Program-made: the position numbers and the translations under genes | NCBI RefSeq assembly: GCF_001522545.3 | Contig: NC_031770.1 | Span: 25,945,134-26,009,133 of the forward strand | Direction: 5' to 3' | Source: Parus major | Lineage: Eukaryota > Chordata > Aves > Passeriformes > Paridae | DNA length: 64,000 bases | Shown: positions 1-13,544 of the stretch, in pieces | Layout: each line of letters opens with the position of its first letter | Numbering within the stretch: the first letter of the stretch is position 1 | The notes under the pieces: model-generated | Databases searched by the model: none | Seen by the model: only the letters and a program-made list of their open reading frames with translations | Told to the model about the DNA's origin: nothing

Positions 1-2474
1 AAACTTTACAGATTAGACTTAAAAGCTGCCTCTCTCATTCCGGAAGACTTTTGGCCCCTGCTACTAAATGCCACTTATTAAGGACAGGCAGCTGTGGGCA
101 ACAGGGCCACCCACACAACTGCCCGTGATGCCCTTTGGAGCTGCAATGAGATGCACTTCTGTCCATGACAATATAGAAAACAAAACAACATTCCAAAGTA
201 ATGCAACTTAGGAAATTTCTGTGTGCAACAGGAGTAATGAATCCTACAACTATCTCAAGCAACATGAAGCATGTGGAAAAACAGAGCTTCATAGCCCAAG
301 GCTTTGTAATATATAGTTATGTTCACCATGGAGCTAAAATTTTTCTACTACTGATGGCATTCCAGTGGCCCTGTTATCCAAATGTATGATATGAAACAGT
401 TTTTCTGCTATTGAAGAAATTAATCACATATGCCCATAGACTTTCGTTTTCTGGAAGACTGAATATAATTTTAGAATCATCATCATCAGCTGGTTGACAG
501 CAATAAAGACAACATTCACTTTAAATAACCCTGAATTATATACAGTTGAGTAAATTTGAATTTGTTTTGCTTTAAGGTCTTCCAAAGTTGAAGCCAACAT
601 GCTGAACAAAAATATTAAACTATCTATAACCCTGTGTCAACATATGATGCTACTGGGAATGGTAAGTGAATTAATTTTCCAAGGAAAATTAATTACTTAT
701 GACTTACAGTTGTAAAAGCAAACAACGTAACTCTGGATTAGGGCACATTTAATTTCTGTTTGGAGTAGCGATTAAATTAATTTCATATAATTCATGGTAT
801 GTAATGGAAAGCAGAACAAAGATGAAATCTTAGACAATGACTGACACAGAAAAAAGTGTATATTTATGTTCCTGATACAAAAATAAAGGTCACAGATATT
901 AATCACTGTCTAGCGAAACATGATTTTAGTTTCTAAAATTATTTTTTCAAAACTGTTTGTTAGGGTAAGTGTTATTAGCAAGATAAAAATCTAAAAAGCA
1001 ACAAATTACAAAACATCAGAGAAATCTCGCATGCTGCATTGTCTCAGTAAAAAAGGACTAAGATTTTCCGTGATGTCTGTTGAACAACATAGCTGTCACA
1101 AAATTATCATGAGGAACAGCAGCACTAATTTAAGTTCCTCCTACATTCATTTAAGTTCATCTTACTTCTTACTCCTCAAGAGAGAAGAAAAATTTGATCA
1201 CAGGTCCAATATTAAAACAAATATGTACATTTGTATGAATTTTAACAGTTACTTACATTTAATAGTAAACAATTAATGAGAAAAATAAGTTCATAGCTTA
1301 AATAAACATATGAAAGAATTCTTGCAGCATTCCATAATTTGGTATTTGTTCAAATTACATAAAAATAATGATTTTATATATTTCATTGCAAAACATCAAG
1401 TTCTTACTTTACTTAATACCAATCAATCAAACCATATGTATTAGCAAACCATTTATGGTTTTAAAGTATCATAAGAATTTTAATTGCAGAATTTAATTCT
1501 GTTCTCCTGCTGAACCAAAACACAAATTTATTGCTGATTTCAGATTTTTGGGTGTAAATCATCAGCTCCTGTGCTACGAACTCACATGGAATCACTCAAA
1601 AGCATGACAGTATTAGTACTTCTCCTTATGAGTCAAATGAATATACTGTTAACTTATGAAACCAAAACAACAGATGCAGCAGATGACCACTGCACAGCAA
1701 GCAGTGACTATGGAATTCCACCAACAAATAATATTTACATTTGTGGTGTTTAAACTGGCTCCACACACACATTCAAAGCAAGTGATTCACATCCCTAGTA
1801 CCACTTTTACCTGACTTCAGACACTAAAGAGATGTTTTTACTATGGTAATTGTTTGAACAATTTTATCATTATAATATTTACATTAAAATCTGAATACAA
1901 TTCATAATATAACATCTTAGAAATTAAGTTCACATAAAAGATGAATGAGCCTGAAACACAAATTCACAAACAAATAGCTCATAATGGGTATGCAGCTCTC
2001 TGGCAGTTTTTTACTATAGCATTTTTAAGACTGTCTCAAAAATGCAAAGAACTTAGGTTATGCAAATTTAACTGAAACCTAGATGAAAGGAGCTGAACAA
2101 TTCTTCAGTGCTAAAACTCACATATTTTCACTTAAAGTCATTAAACACCTGAAATATAAATAGGAAACCCAACAGCATCTCACACATTTCAGAAGCTGTT
2201 TAACCAAAAAACCTTTTACAAAGACAGACTTTATCATCCTCTTTTCTGTTTCAGCTTTTAGTCAATTAAGTTTTTGCAATCCAATACACAGAGAAGCCAT
2301 ATCAAGCTGATTTGCAGGATCCCAGCCTCACAACTCTCATTTTGCTCCTCTTTGCCACTTGGCTCTCCCAATAGAACTGTCTTTCAAAAAGTTTAATCTG
2401 CCTGGGTGGATCTTCATTCAGGTGGCCCGCCTATGTTTGAATTAGCTCTGTCCAAGTACATTTACGAGATTGGG

Positions 2475-2490
2475 AAAAAAAAAAAAAAAA
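2475..2490. repeat. Poly-A run (16 nt)
   Basis: Uninterrupted run of 16 A within the intron. There is no recognisable SINE or LINE body beside it, so it is called simple repeat only. Confidence 0.8.
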
Positions 2491-5400
2491 TCAAACTGAA
2501 ATAGTATGCAGGCTTGCAGACAGGATACCCTAAACCTGGGCAATCCTGCTCACCACTTTCTATGTGCTGCTTTTATGGAGGTCTGGAAGTAAACAACCTT
2601 TATACCTATTTTTCATGAACAATAACACATATTGCTTTAACCCTATTATAGCACGAATCACAAGTCTATAGTCATATGGTGACAAAAAGTTCCTAACAAA
2701 CTTCTGCCAATAGAACTGGTAATTAAGCAATCAACAGGGAGGGAAAATCTGTCCAGCAGCTGTTTCCTATCAACACCCTTAGATCATCTCACCTCAGTAC
2801 ACCAACACTTCTGGAGCTTCCCTGCTTTTCCTACAACCTCAGCAGCTCTGTAAAAGCCCACATATGCAGGTACAAACTCTCTAACAACAAATAGCAGCAG
2901 CGTGAGGGGGGGATTATTAGCAGTAATGTCTAAAATTTACCTGCAGTTCAAGTTGCTTACAAAGGCACATCTCTGACAAGTTTTCAAATGCTGTCCACAG
3001 TGCATTTTTGGTGACAGCAGTAAAAGGAGATGCAGTCCATGGGCAGCTTCATGAGTGACATGTGCAGATGGGGTGATACTGCTCTGCTCTTGCACTCTTT
3101 GTAAATACACATGCACACATTTTCCGTCATTTCCTTAAAGGGGCAGCATCTCACCTCTTTGAGCTGGCATGTTTTCCTGAAGATGCCAGTAAATACAGTG
3201 TACTAGGTAAAATAAGTAATAATGCAACAGTTATTTCTTTCTATATTCCTTTGCTTTATTGCAAATGACTGTAATAGACTAGCAAAAGTTTATTGTGCTT
3301 TGCTGGCAGAACATTTGATTTCTCTTTGCCAGCCAGAGAATAGGTAGATGCAACCAGAGAGACTGCCAAGTTACAGGACACATAAACCACTCCTGGCAGT
3401 CAGCAGAACCGCTGCTGAAGATTAAATTACACAAACTTGCCAGAGGTGTAACTTACTAGGAAAGCATGCTTAAGTTTTGTGCACCTACTTCAGTGGCGTG
3501 GGGAAGCATCCAAAACATTATGGGGTTATTACCTCTCCCTGGCAAAGCTGTTTGCGAAGACTTTGCTCCCACTGGATGTCAGACGCCTTGGCTCACAGAG
3601 CTTTACTTTTTTTCAAAATGAAAAGCTCTCATTTACCCTAAAAATTATGTTGGGCAAAGAGCACATAAGATTTTTTTGCTTGCTTTCCTCACAGAGCTAA
3701 TATTTCATTGCTACTATACCAAAATTAAGGATTCCATAACTTGCTCAGTGCTAAAAATCCTGTATTAAGCACAGACCTATTCATCAGTATACATATTCAT
3801 TTAAGTAAAAAAATAAATACACCTTTTTCCTTACTGACAAGACACTGGGTTTTTGGACTGCTCTTAATATTTTATAGGTACAGCCACCATACCCTGTCCC
3901 TCAAAAAGTTTTTATAAACCTTAAAATCTTGAGTACTTCTCTCCCTTTTCCATAAATTTCAAGGCAAGCAATCCCTTGCAGTATGCAGCAAAATCATTCA
4001 GTGACAGTAATCTCTTTGCAGATTACAAATTCGAAGGAGAGGTTTAAGTTTCCTTTATTGAGGAGCAGAGGTAAGAGCACAGTGAAATACTATCCTGCAT
4101 GTCCCGTTCTTTAAAGTCCCAGTGAGTTTATTCAGATATGAGATTCAATACATAAGCAGCCCAGAAGTTGTCTGGTTACTTTGTTTTTGTTTTGTTTAGT
4201 TTGTTTTTTTAAAATTTACAATGATGGTAATGTATCCTTTAGCCTATTTTTAAAATTTATGTAAATATAGCCAGTTTCTTTAATTTCAGTCAGATCCCAG
4301 TCCACTAGCACATCTCCTTTTATTAGGTTTTTTCAACTTAAGGTACATCCATTACCAACCAGCTGCCATATACTGCCAAAAAGGAGTGATTTACATTTAT
4401 TACTCAGTTGTTTGATTACTGCAAGATACATGTAACTAAATACTGGTATTCTCACCCTTAGACTTTGCTTTATTTAAGCAAAGGTTTTCTGTAGTCAACC
4501 ACTTCAATTTAAGTATAGAAAACCATAAACAAACTCATGAAATTCCAGTGTTAATCAAGGAGGTTCAATTGTTTGCTGAACTGCGTGTGTATATTCAGTT
4601 CAGTCATACAGAAGGAATGCTGAAGCCTTTTGTAGACAGGCTGTTCAACTGGATGTTGAAACCTGCAACCTGCAATTCTAACCAGCATGAACAACATTCC
4701 TGATTAACTGTGTTTCCACAGGAGCTATGTGAATCACACAAAATAAAGAACTTATCACCTAATAAGATATCCCATTTTCTTAATAAAAAAAATAAAAAAT
4801 AACGTAAGCTGCAAACCCACACAAACTTGTCTTAAGCTTAATACAGCAAGCTCAAGTTTAAGGCTGTTTTGACAATCCCACCCCAAAGGTTTAAAATAGA
4901 CCCTCTTGCACATCATGTCATCATACTCTCACATCATTTATGAGTGATTCTCCAATGCTATCCAAGTAACACACCTAACTACTCATATACTCTATGGGTC
5001 AATCAAGAAAATCCTCCAAAATAGAAAAAAACCTGAAAAACTCCTTAAATAATCAGTGAAAAACACACTCTCCTGACTGGAAAAACAATCAGCTTCAGTA
5101 CTTTCTCCATGCTATTACATAAAAGTGTACTATATGAAGATATAACCAAAATCAGATACCAAGAAGATACCAATCATATATGTCACCATTAAAAACTGTA
5201 TCTATTCTAAGGAAAAAAGAAGATAAAGGTTTTCTCAAATCAAACACTGGTTCTTTATGATGACCGATGTTTGGATTCTGACAACTCATCTGCAATCACT
5301 AACTACTTCACAGCTTTTTTTGTTGTTAGAAATTTTCTATTTAAACAAAATATCCAAGCTTCCATTTCTAGAGAAACAGTACAACATTTGCTTTACCCAA

Positions 5401-8400
5401 ACAAAGCTACTGAGTTGTTTCCTGGGATTTTGCAAGAACAGGCTAACAAATACCTGCAGTGCAAGGGACCAGCCGGGTTCTGTTGCAGTAAAGACAATAG
5501 AAATAATGCAGGGAATCTTTCAGCCCACAGCTGAATCAGTATGACCCAACTGGTCAAACTCTTATACTTAGAGGTATCCCTGAAGTCTCTCCTTTTGATC
5601 TCTGTATTTCTAAAATGTTGTTATAGTTCAGCTCTCAGATATCTCCATTGCATCATATATACAGTCAGATTGCCTCAAGCAAATAATAGGCATGATGGGT
5701 TTTCACTGCAGGAATAAAATTTTAAGTAGTACTGCTGTCAAAAGTGGGGTTAATACCACACCTCACAACAGGAGGGTTAATAGCCTTCCTGTTGAAGAAG
5801 AACCAGCTGGAGGTAAAAAAAAAATCTCAGCAGTGATGATGCCATCCACAAACATCTTTTGAGGGAGAAGAAAACTGAAGAATGCAACAAATGAGAAGGG
5901 CTACGTGCAATTTCAGCCACATTCAGGAGAGACCAGTAACATCATTCCACCACTGTCTATCAGTTGCCTCTTACTGGTCTTGAGACAAGGAAGGACCAGA
6001 CAAAGATGGTCTGAGATAGGAGACAACATTTTACAGACTTCTAGAAGAAAAAAAAAGCTCCTTTGTTTCCAATTGAGACACAACCTTCAGTTAGATGCTT
6101 GACTATTAACTAGCTGGCTGTAGATTTTAAAGTTGTTTGTATATGCAATGCCATAATTAAGAAAACTGGTCCAACTAAAGAGAAAGTGTGTTTGATTAAA
6201 AGCATTCTCTAAAGTTACACTGTTGTTTACCAAAACATACCCATCTTCTTTGGGGGAAAAACTCAAGCCTAGAAGGAATATCAAATTGCAACTGAAACAA
6301 TAAAACATCCTACAGGTAATAATCAAATGCAAAACCAATGCAGTCCAATAACTAGAGGACCATGGAAAGGAACATGGACAAGAGGGATAAAAAAGACATT
6401 TCCAGATTCAGTTACTATCAGACTCCTTGATTAGGCTTTATGAAACGCTCCTTTGATCAGGACCTTCCAGAATTATATAGAAAACAAACCAAGAATTAGC
6501 TCAATCTTCTTTTTTTTTTTCCTTAAGGGAATGCTACTTGTGTATTGTTTACAGATTTTATTTGACACAAAATATTCCAGATACATCTGTAATCAAGTAT
6601 CCACCCACTTCAGAAGTCACAGAACTACATACATTATTATCCCTTACATCCTTTAAGGGTGCTAATTTTTCCAAACATGATCAACAGTGAAGATGTTACC
6701 ACACCCAAAACCAGATTATGAACAGATTTCTGGAATCCTAAAATTATACAGACCAAATATGATGCTGCTTTTTCACGATCAGACACAGTGCATTTTTTAG
6801 CATTACATAGAATTTGTTAAAAATTCTAATCTTACAACACAGATCATATATTTTGTTCACAGGCTACAGATGAGTTTGACCTCCATCTATCTCTCTAGAG
6901 GTTACTGGATTTTTTACGATCCAGGGATTTTGTACATCAAATTAACATCAAAAGGCCAACCAAACTTAACATATTCATTTAGCTCTATTTTTAATTTCTC
7001 TGCCTTTTAACACAGATTCAGGTTTTGACATTTTAAAAGTATATTAATTTAATTCCCCTCTTTACTGTGATGAAAGCTTATGCTCAGTGCTGCTTCACTC
7101 ACCTCTGAAAAGTTGGGTTTTTATTTGAGAGTAAAGATTTTTTGCTCTCTTATTTTCTTTGCTCTGAAATTCAATTCTGTAACCACAATCTTTGTGAAGC
7201 AGCTTTGTTCTCAGCTCTTCTCTATATCTTCCAAGATCATTACACCTGCAATGGTAATTCTTTGCCAAAATTCAGTGTAGAGCAAAGTAAAATCTTGAGC
7301 CAGTACCTGCTTCTCCCTGAACAGAAACTTAGCTTTCAACTGGCATCGGAAGGTGACAAGGCAAATATATTCTGTATCAGGCAAAATCTGGGCTTCATGT
7401 TCAACTACAGAAGAAATCATACTAATATGGCCTGAAGGTGATAAATTAATTTTGGCTAGGTTCCTGTCTGGGAGGAAAGAACAATTTTCCTAATGAGATA
7501 AAGATGAAGGAAGACAAGGACCTTTAGGCAATTGGAATTTTGTCTGAGAGAGGCTCTAATAAATCAGGTTGTGCTTCTCTGTTAAAGGAAATATCTGTTA
7601 GGAGATCTGGGGCCTGTTTATTTTTCTCTGACAAACCTCATTTTCTTGGCAGTGCACAAACTCAATAATAAATTGAAATGAGAATAAAAGCAGGTGGCCA
7701 AGTTTAAGTTTCAATTATTTATTTTTTTTTCCATCTAAAATAAGTAAACAAATCCCAGCTGATGGGATTCAATTTACACAGATCTCCTGCTACTTGGAAA
7801 CTTGCAATTCCATATCTGAAGTATCCACACCCAGAGGAGCAGATTTGCTTGGAAAACTTGCCTTAGAAAAACTACAGAATACCAATATTCTCACAAACAT
7901 GCGCACTACATACCAAGAGACCAGATGGGAGGGATCCAGAATCCCATGGAAGTAGCAACTGGGGAAGATGCAGCCCCTTCACTCAGTTCTCTTTGTGTGG
8001 TGCACACTCCAAAGACTTTGGGCAAGCTCATACTGCAAGCAGCAGATTTAGCACATGACCACTTCACTTTCCTGTAGCACTGCTATCATTGCAGATAGCA
8101 GCAGAGCACATCCTACCCAAGGAGGTCACTCAGCTGAACACACAGTGTTCCTGTACCACAGTCACATTACAAAAGCTACGGCCTTCATCAGGCAGATTTT
8201 GCTTCACCGGTCTCTCACTTCAACCTCTGAGAAAAGACTGCCTTTCAAGTAGAGTAATTTGTGACCTCTGGCTGTCCTAAACTGACAGAAGCCATGTCCC
8301 AAGTCAGTCAGGCTGCTGTGAAGGCAGCTGCCCCAGCTCTGCTGCCCTGCAGGCTATGCACTGATGCCCCTCTGTTATGCCAACCCAGGACACCATGCAG

Positions 8401-9474
8401 CTATTACCAACAACACAAAAAGATTGGGGCACTTGAGTAGGAATAATAGAAAAGGCAGAACAATCCCCTCAGGCAGTTCACACTTTTATTAATACACAGT
8501 GAGTGTGCAACTATCCCTCAAGAAATCACCTTATTGCTTGTGCTATACAGTTTCCATGGTTATGGGCAGCAGCAGTCTCAGCCTGCCTCTGCCTAATTGC
8601 TGACAGACTAATCACTATCCCTCTTTCAGGACAAGAATGCCAAAACCTGGATTTGTCAGATTCTTAAATATCAATTTCAGGGTGTTTAAGAAAGGAAAGG
8701 TCATATTTAAAAGCTAGGTTTAAAGTTACAGTAGGCCAAGAAAGCAACCACCTATGAAAAGATTGCTGTATTTCTGATCTAGCCTATGCATTGCAAATTC
8801 CACCACAGAAATTAATAAAAAAGCTACAGCCAGCATTTAGATTATCAATTAGAATGTAATAAAACTTTTCAAGTTGCCTTAGATATTATAAAATTCTATA
8901 CCTGAAATACTCTTTATCTGAGGGATTATATCAGCCACTCCTCTGGGACTCCTAGCACAAAAAAACCAGCTTTTTCCATGCCTGTTCTCTGAGACACCAG
9001 CAATTGGCTGCCTCTCTAAAAGGAAGACAAGACAGAAAAGCTTAATAATTCTTCTCTTCCCATTCCCTTCCTGTGCCACAAGAGAGCTGTCATGTCCAAA
9101 GGGCAGGAGACCTTCTGACTTTGTTATCAAGAGTACAAATTTACTTTCAGTAACATCACAAAAAGATCTAGCACTTGAGAAATTTATGTATCTTTAAACA
9201 AACATGCTATAGCTTCTGTGATGATTCTTAGGAATTTCAACAGTATCTACCTCAGAGACTTATTCAAACCATGACAAGAATTAAAAATATACATAGCTGG
9301 GAATGAACAATATTTGAGGCCTACTTCTATCCTAGGCGTCTAGGATTTATTTCTCTGAAACTTTTCATCTAACCAATTTGGACAATATAAAATAACACAG
9401 CTGGGCATTTATTTGCAACACATTTGTACTGGATCAAGAAGCTTCTCTGGAAGGGCCAAGAACATGGTACTTAC

Positions 9475-9537
9475 CTTGTTCTCAATGAATGAAAAGTAAA
9501 TTACACCAGCCTCAGTCTCTGAGATGGCAGTGAGATG
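9475..9537 (-). other. Candidate cryptic exon in SRBD1 intron
   Basis: On the minus strand a very strong 5' splice site, AAG followed by GTAAGTACC, ends an open stretch of 21 codons (start HLTAISETEAG, end FSFIENK). An AG lies immediately before it (TTGCAG at 9538-9540), and a second AG lies 15 nt further upstream (TTTCAG before 9552). With the nearer acceptor the segment is 63 nt and fits phase 0, which is the phase left by the preceding SRBD1 exon. With the farther acceptor it begins with TGA and would act as a poison exon. I do not recognise these residues in any SRBD1 or Tex protein, and the polypyrimidine tract is weak. A chance pseudo-exon is the default explanation. Confidence 0.2.
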
Positions 9538-10471
9538 CTGCAATATTGTTCACTGAAATATTCGTATCATAGTATAATGATCCCAAAACCAAATGACCAC
9601 CACCAATTCCGTGTCTTTTTGCTTTAAATGTATGCTTGCACAATGTCCTCATGGGCCACTGAGATGGTGTGCATTTAAATCAATACCTTCTAGACACAGC
9701 AATACAAGCTCTTAGTAATTAAGAATTCACAGTATAATGCAAATAGTAAAATATTCCATCTTGGAGACTGTTTTAAAAAAATCAACTTCTCTAAATGCTG
9801 ACTGACATAGCATTTCACATTTGTTTGTTTTTTTAATACTTCTTTCCTTAAAGCAAGGATGAACAAAAATCTGCATCACTTCTTAAGCACATGATGGATG
9901 GATGCAAATATGCTATAAAATGACAGTAAGTTATGTACCACTTCTTAATATAATACTCTTTGTAAAGAAACTTGGAAAGTAAAAGTTTCTTCTCAGAAAT
10001 AACCTACAAAAATGGATAAAAATGTTTTCCAATTGAGCTTTACTAAATGAAAAACTTCTAAACAAACCCTCTTGCTACAAACTTCTTAGAAGGAATGCAC
10101 CTAATAGAACAAATCAATGGCTTCTAAATGGAGGATCAATATCTCATTGTATTTTACACAAAGACCTAAAACCCCATTGCTGTAACAATACAGAAAAAGA
10201 GAAAGCTTTACAGATCAGGTTACCTGTCTGATTTGATGTTTTTAATAGACTATACATCTAGCTACAGCCATTTCACAGTCACAATCACAATCATTACAAG
10301 CAGAGATGTAAAAAAAGGCAGTTTATGACTTTCAAGTACTTACTACCACTCCATCAACTCTGAAAACTTCTTTTCAAGGAGACATAACTAGTTGACAATT
10401 ATAAAGCAGCATTTTGGTCTTGCTCTATACCATGATAGATTACTTAGATTAAATGATACATATTATTTTAC

Positions 10472-10554
10472 CTGATACATTCCAACTCCTATGTGTTTGG
10501 GCTCGATTTTCACTAGCTCAGCTAATGGGTCTTGGACGCGTCTAGCTATGGAAA
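10472..10554 (-). CDS. SRBD1: SRBD1 coding exon: start of the HhH region after the YqgF-like domain
   Basis: An 83-nt exon that begins with two bases completing a split Val codon, then encodes 27 residues starting [13 protein letters not shown] and ending IGVGMYQ, and finishes in phase 0. The acceptor is TTTCAG and the donor is CAG|GTAAAA. This sequence is the hallmark of the Tex family: the (S)[26 protein letters not shown] block joins the RNase H-fold domain to the helix-hairpin-helix domain. SRBD1 is the animal Tex homologue, a nuclear protein thought to bind nucleic acid through HhH and S1 domains. Its exact role is poorly known. The Gln-to-Met change in the family's GVGQYQ (here GVGMYQ) matches what I recall of vertebrate SRBD1. 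It is the last exon of the gene in this window; the following HDV-type exon is outside. Confidence 0.93.
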
Positions 10555-11719
10555 CTGAAAAACAGAATTAGAAAACTGCTATCACTTTTCTCTGAAAAAC
10601 CAAAAACATGTAATTGCTTTTTCTAAGGTGTTTTGGGGTTTTTTTTTACATCTTCTATGCATTTAAATTTTTTAAAACATGTATAATAATAATATAGAAT
10701 TATTAATCTATATTGTAAAATCCTTCTTTATTGTTAGACATGGACATCACACGTACATTAATCAAACTTTTTGGGTAATTCCAGCAAAGACCTAGAGATA
10801 TTTTAAACTGTAATCATGACATTTAAAAATTTTTCTGAGCCACAGAGTTAATAAATAAAACTGTGTACACTATATTTTTCCTTTTTTACCCATAATAAAT
10901 GCATATGTAACATTTAACATTAAACTCTGTAAGAACCTTTAGCCTCAAACCAGAGACACAAGAAACAAATAAACATTTAAAACAATAACAGAGTGTATCT
11001 GTTCACAGACTTATTAATCCAATATAGTATTTCCTAAGGTATGTATCAGATATTTATATATTTATCTAATTCAACCGTAACATTTAGTGTTCACTTTGAA
11101 AGTGGTTCTTGGACTTTACTGATCTAAGCTGCACACCAAAGCACATCAATTTGCAACCCTTATAACCACATTTAGAAAAATAAAAGCAATTTCCAACATT
11201 TCTTGTGACATTAAGAGCATATGGGAAGAACCTTTGGTCTTCTAAATCCAAATGTTGAATCAAGACTGCATTTTTGAGGGCTGTATTTATTGATATATCA
11301 TTTGCTTGCCAAAATCTCAGAAGAAAAAGTTTATTTCCAAACGTCAGCTCATAAACTTGGTCTGATTCTGCAGATATTGTGTTGTATTCAGTATTTGCAA
11401 TTGTGCTCCCTCCCACTTATATGAAACTAGAAGAGTTCTATCTACCAGTATTACAACTATAAATTATTTCATTTTCTGACTTAAGACAAAACAGGTTAGT
11501 TGGCTTAGCAGCTCTTAGAAGATTGATTCTACCTAGTGAAGTAAATATTAATGAAAGACAAGTGTTTCCCAAAAATCTTTCCAAATAATGACAAAAGATC
11601 CCTAAAAAAAAGTATACAAATAAAACCCTAAACCCCAAGAATTCCACAAAAAGCAAAACGCAAAAGAAAACAAAACAAAAATATCCCAACTCAATAAAAA
11701 TTAAAACAAAGCCCCTCCA

Positions 11720-11737
11720 CCCCCCCCCCAAAAAAAA
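11720..11737. repeat. C10-A8 homopolymer junction
   Basis: Ten C followed directly by eight A. It is a simple repeat in intron sequence and prone to length variation and sequencing error. Confidence 0.85.
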
Positions 11738-11950
11738 GTGCAAACATAACGATGTCTGACCTTGTTGCCAAGGCTGTTTTTTCTACCATGTGCACTTGCA
11801 CAAGAATAAGAAAATAGGGACCAAAGAAAAAGCTATGTCCAGAATCAACCTCACAGAGCACCAGTCATTTCAAGAATGCTTTACATTTAAATACATTTCT
11901 AAGCAAATCAGGAGAGGGTTAGAGGAAGAACAGACAGAAGTCAGGAACAA

Positions 11951-11951
11951 A

Positions 11952-12002
<51 letters not shown>
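11951..12002. repeat. Compound microsatellite (ATAC)n-(AT)n
   Basis: About seven ATAC units run straight into about twelve AT units, with no interruptions. The (AT) part probably grew from the ATAC array by loss of the C. Pure, uninterrupted tracts of this length are usually polymorphic. Confidence 0.95.
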
Positions 12003-12204
12003 GCACAGTAGTTTGGTCAACAACACACAGTGCTAAAACAGGAATACTGGAAGTATCTCCAGTATTCACCAGCTGATTTCACAGGTACACTTGTGTATGA
12101 AAGCAAGAACATGGTTATAATTACCATATATATAAAATAACCTGTAAGCCCCTTTACTGGACCACAGAAGTAATTGTATTAGTTCACAGAGGCGTTTAGG
12201 TTAG

Positions 12205-12590
12205 ACACACCTTTGGAGAACATGAGCTGCCTTGTCTAACACCCCTGCTGAAACAGGGTTTGCTACAGCAGGTTGTCCCAGACCATGAGCAGCTGGGCAG
12301 CGACTTCATAAGTTGTCTGGTCAATTCATTCCAGTGCTGGGCCACCCTAACAATAGGTAAATGTTTTATTCTGTCCAGACTGAATTCGTTATGTTCCAAT
12401 CTGTGCCCAATGCCTCTTGTACTAACAGAGGGCTTTACTGAGAAGTGTCTGCTGCTCTCTTCCTCATTCCCTCCCATCAGATACTTACGGCCCTTAAGAT
12501 TCCCCTGAGCCTTGTCCAGGCTGACCATTTACAATTTTCTTGGTTTTTCCTTGTATGAAAGGTGCCCCAGTCCTTGCAGCCTAATTTAAA
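12205..12590 (-). mobile_element. CR1-type LINE fragment (end of ORF2 and 3' region)
   Basis: Read on the plus strand this is the reverse complement of a CR1 3' end. It has the characteristic blocks for a truncated element: a CCCCTGCTGAAACAGGG-like segment, CCAGTGCTGGGCCACCCT, and TGTGCCCAATGCCTCTTGT. The minus-strand translation still resembles the C-terminal tail of CR1 ORF2, with RGIGHRLEHNEFSLD and VRVAQHWNEL in order. The copy is 5'-truncated, has an internal deletion relative to full CR1 and lacks the terminal ATTCTATGA-type repeat, so it is old and inactive. It lies in the same orientation as SRBD1. Borders are approximate to about 20 nt. Confidence 0.85.
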
Positions 12591-13544
12591 CAGCAACAAT
12601 CTCTACTGAAGGGTATTAAAGGCTTCACAGCATTTCAGGAAAGGACTTGACTATACACTTGTACTTGAAGCCAAAACAGTAGCCAGAGATATGCAGGCTC
12701 CTCAAACCACAACTGCAAAGTTTATCAATTAAATGCTGCACTAGAGACTTCACTTTTAATGATTGCACTGTTAAATACACTGTTAACATGAAGTTCACTG
12801 ATGAGTCATGAAAGACTTTTCATATCCTTTAATACCCATTTTAATATCCTAACAAAGGCAGTTTGCTAGCTAGGCTCAGAAAGCATTGTGCTGGTGACAT
12901 CTGATATGCCTGCTTCTCTGATAGAGAAGTTCTGAATTCAAAGACAATCATGTATGCCTTCTTGTCAAAAAAGGGACAAAAAAGCCCCACAAAAGGTTAA
13001 TCAGTGTAAGGACACCAGTTATCACTTAAATGAATATAGCTCACTGCAGAAACGCTTTCCTATAACAGTAATTCATATTAATTACTTTGAAATACTAGTC
13101 ACCCACTACCTAACAAACAAAAGTGAAACAAAACACCAATGAAAGTAGTATTGATCCAAACCAGGAAACAATGATGTATTTCTTCTGAATGCACTGATGC
13201 CTATGCATGGAGACTATACTTGTCCTTCAGCAACCATCATTAAACTCAGCTTCTTGAATACACATACAGTGTTCTAAAGAATATTCTTAGTTCTACCTAA
13301 TGGAAAAACATATTTCAAAAGTTACATTTTAGATAAGGTGAGAGCAAATACCTCTCACTGTTCACATCTCCTTTCATTTTATCTTTTAAAAACAGACAAC
13401 TATATAGACAGGTTGACACAGGAATTTTCCAAGCATAGCTTTCTCTTGGGAACCTTCAATTAAAAAGTAAAATTTAGACTCTGGGTCATATTAGCTTGGT
13501 TGACAATGCTGTCATATCCCTAGGAGGCTTCCAGTGGAGGCACA

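Larger units (their letters stand above)
1..10471 (-). other. SRBD1: SRBD1 intron, 3' part (downstream of the 10.5 kb exon)
   Basis: This is intronic sequence that follows the donor at 10471-10470 and runs off the left edge. I searched it for the next expected SRBD1 exon, the HhH segment that follows MYQ, and did not find one, so that exon lies outside the window. The stretch is AT-rich and holds a 16-nt A-run at 2475-2490 and T/G-rich low-complexity sequence around 4180-4210. A candidate cryptic exon at 9475-9552 is listed separately. Open reading frames here are short, resemble no known protein and lack in-frame splice context. I recognise no transposable element in this segment, although old ones could be missed by eye. 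Confidence 0.75.

Noticed and set aside
12260..12508. 82-codon plus-strand open frame
   Set aside because: It is antisense to the CR1 fragment and a shadow of the degenerate ORF2 tail.
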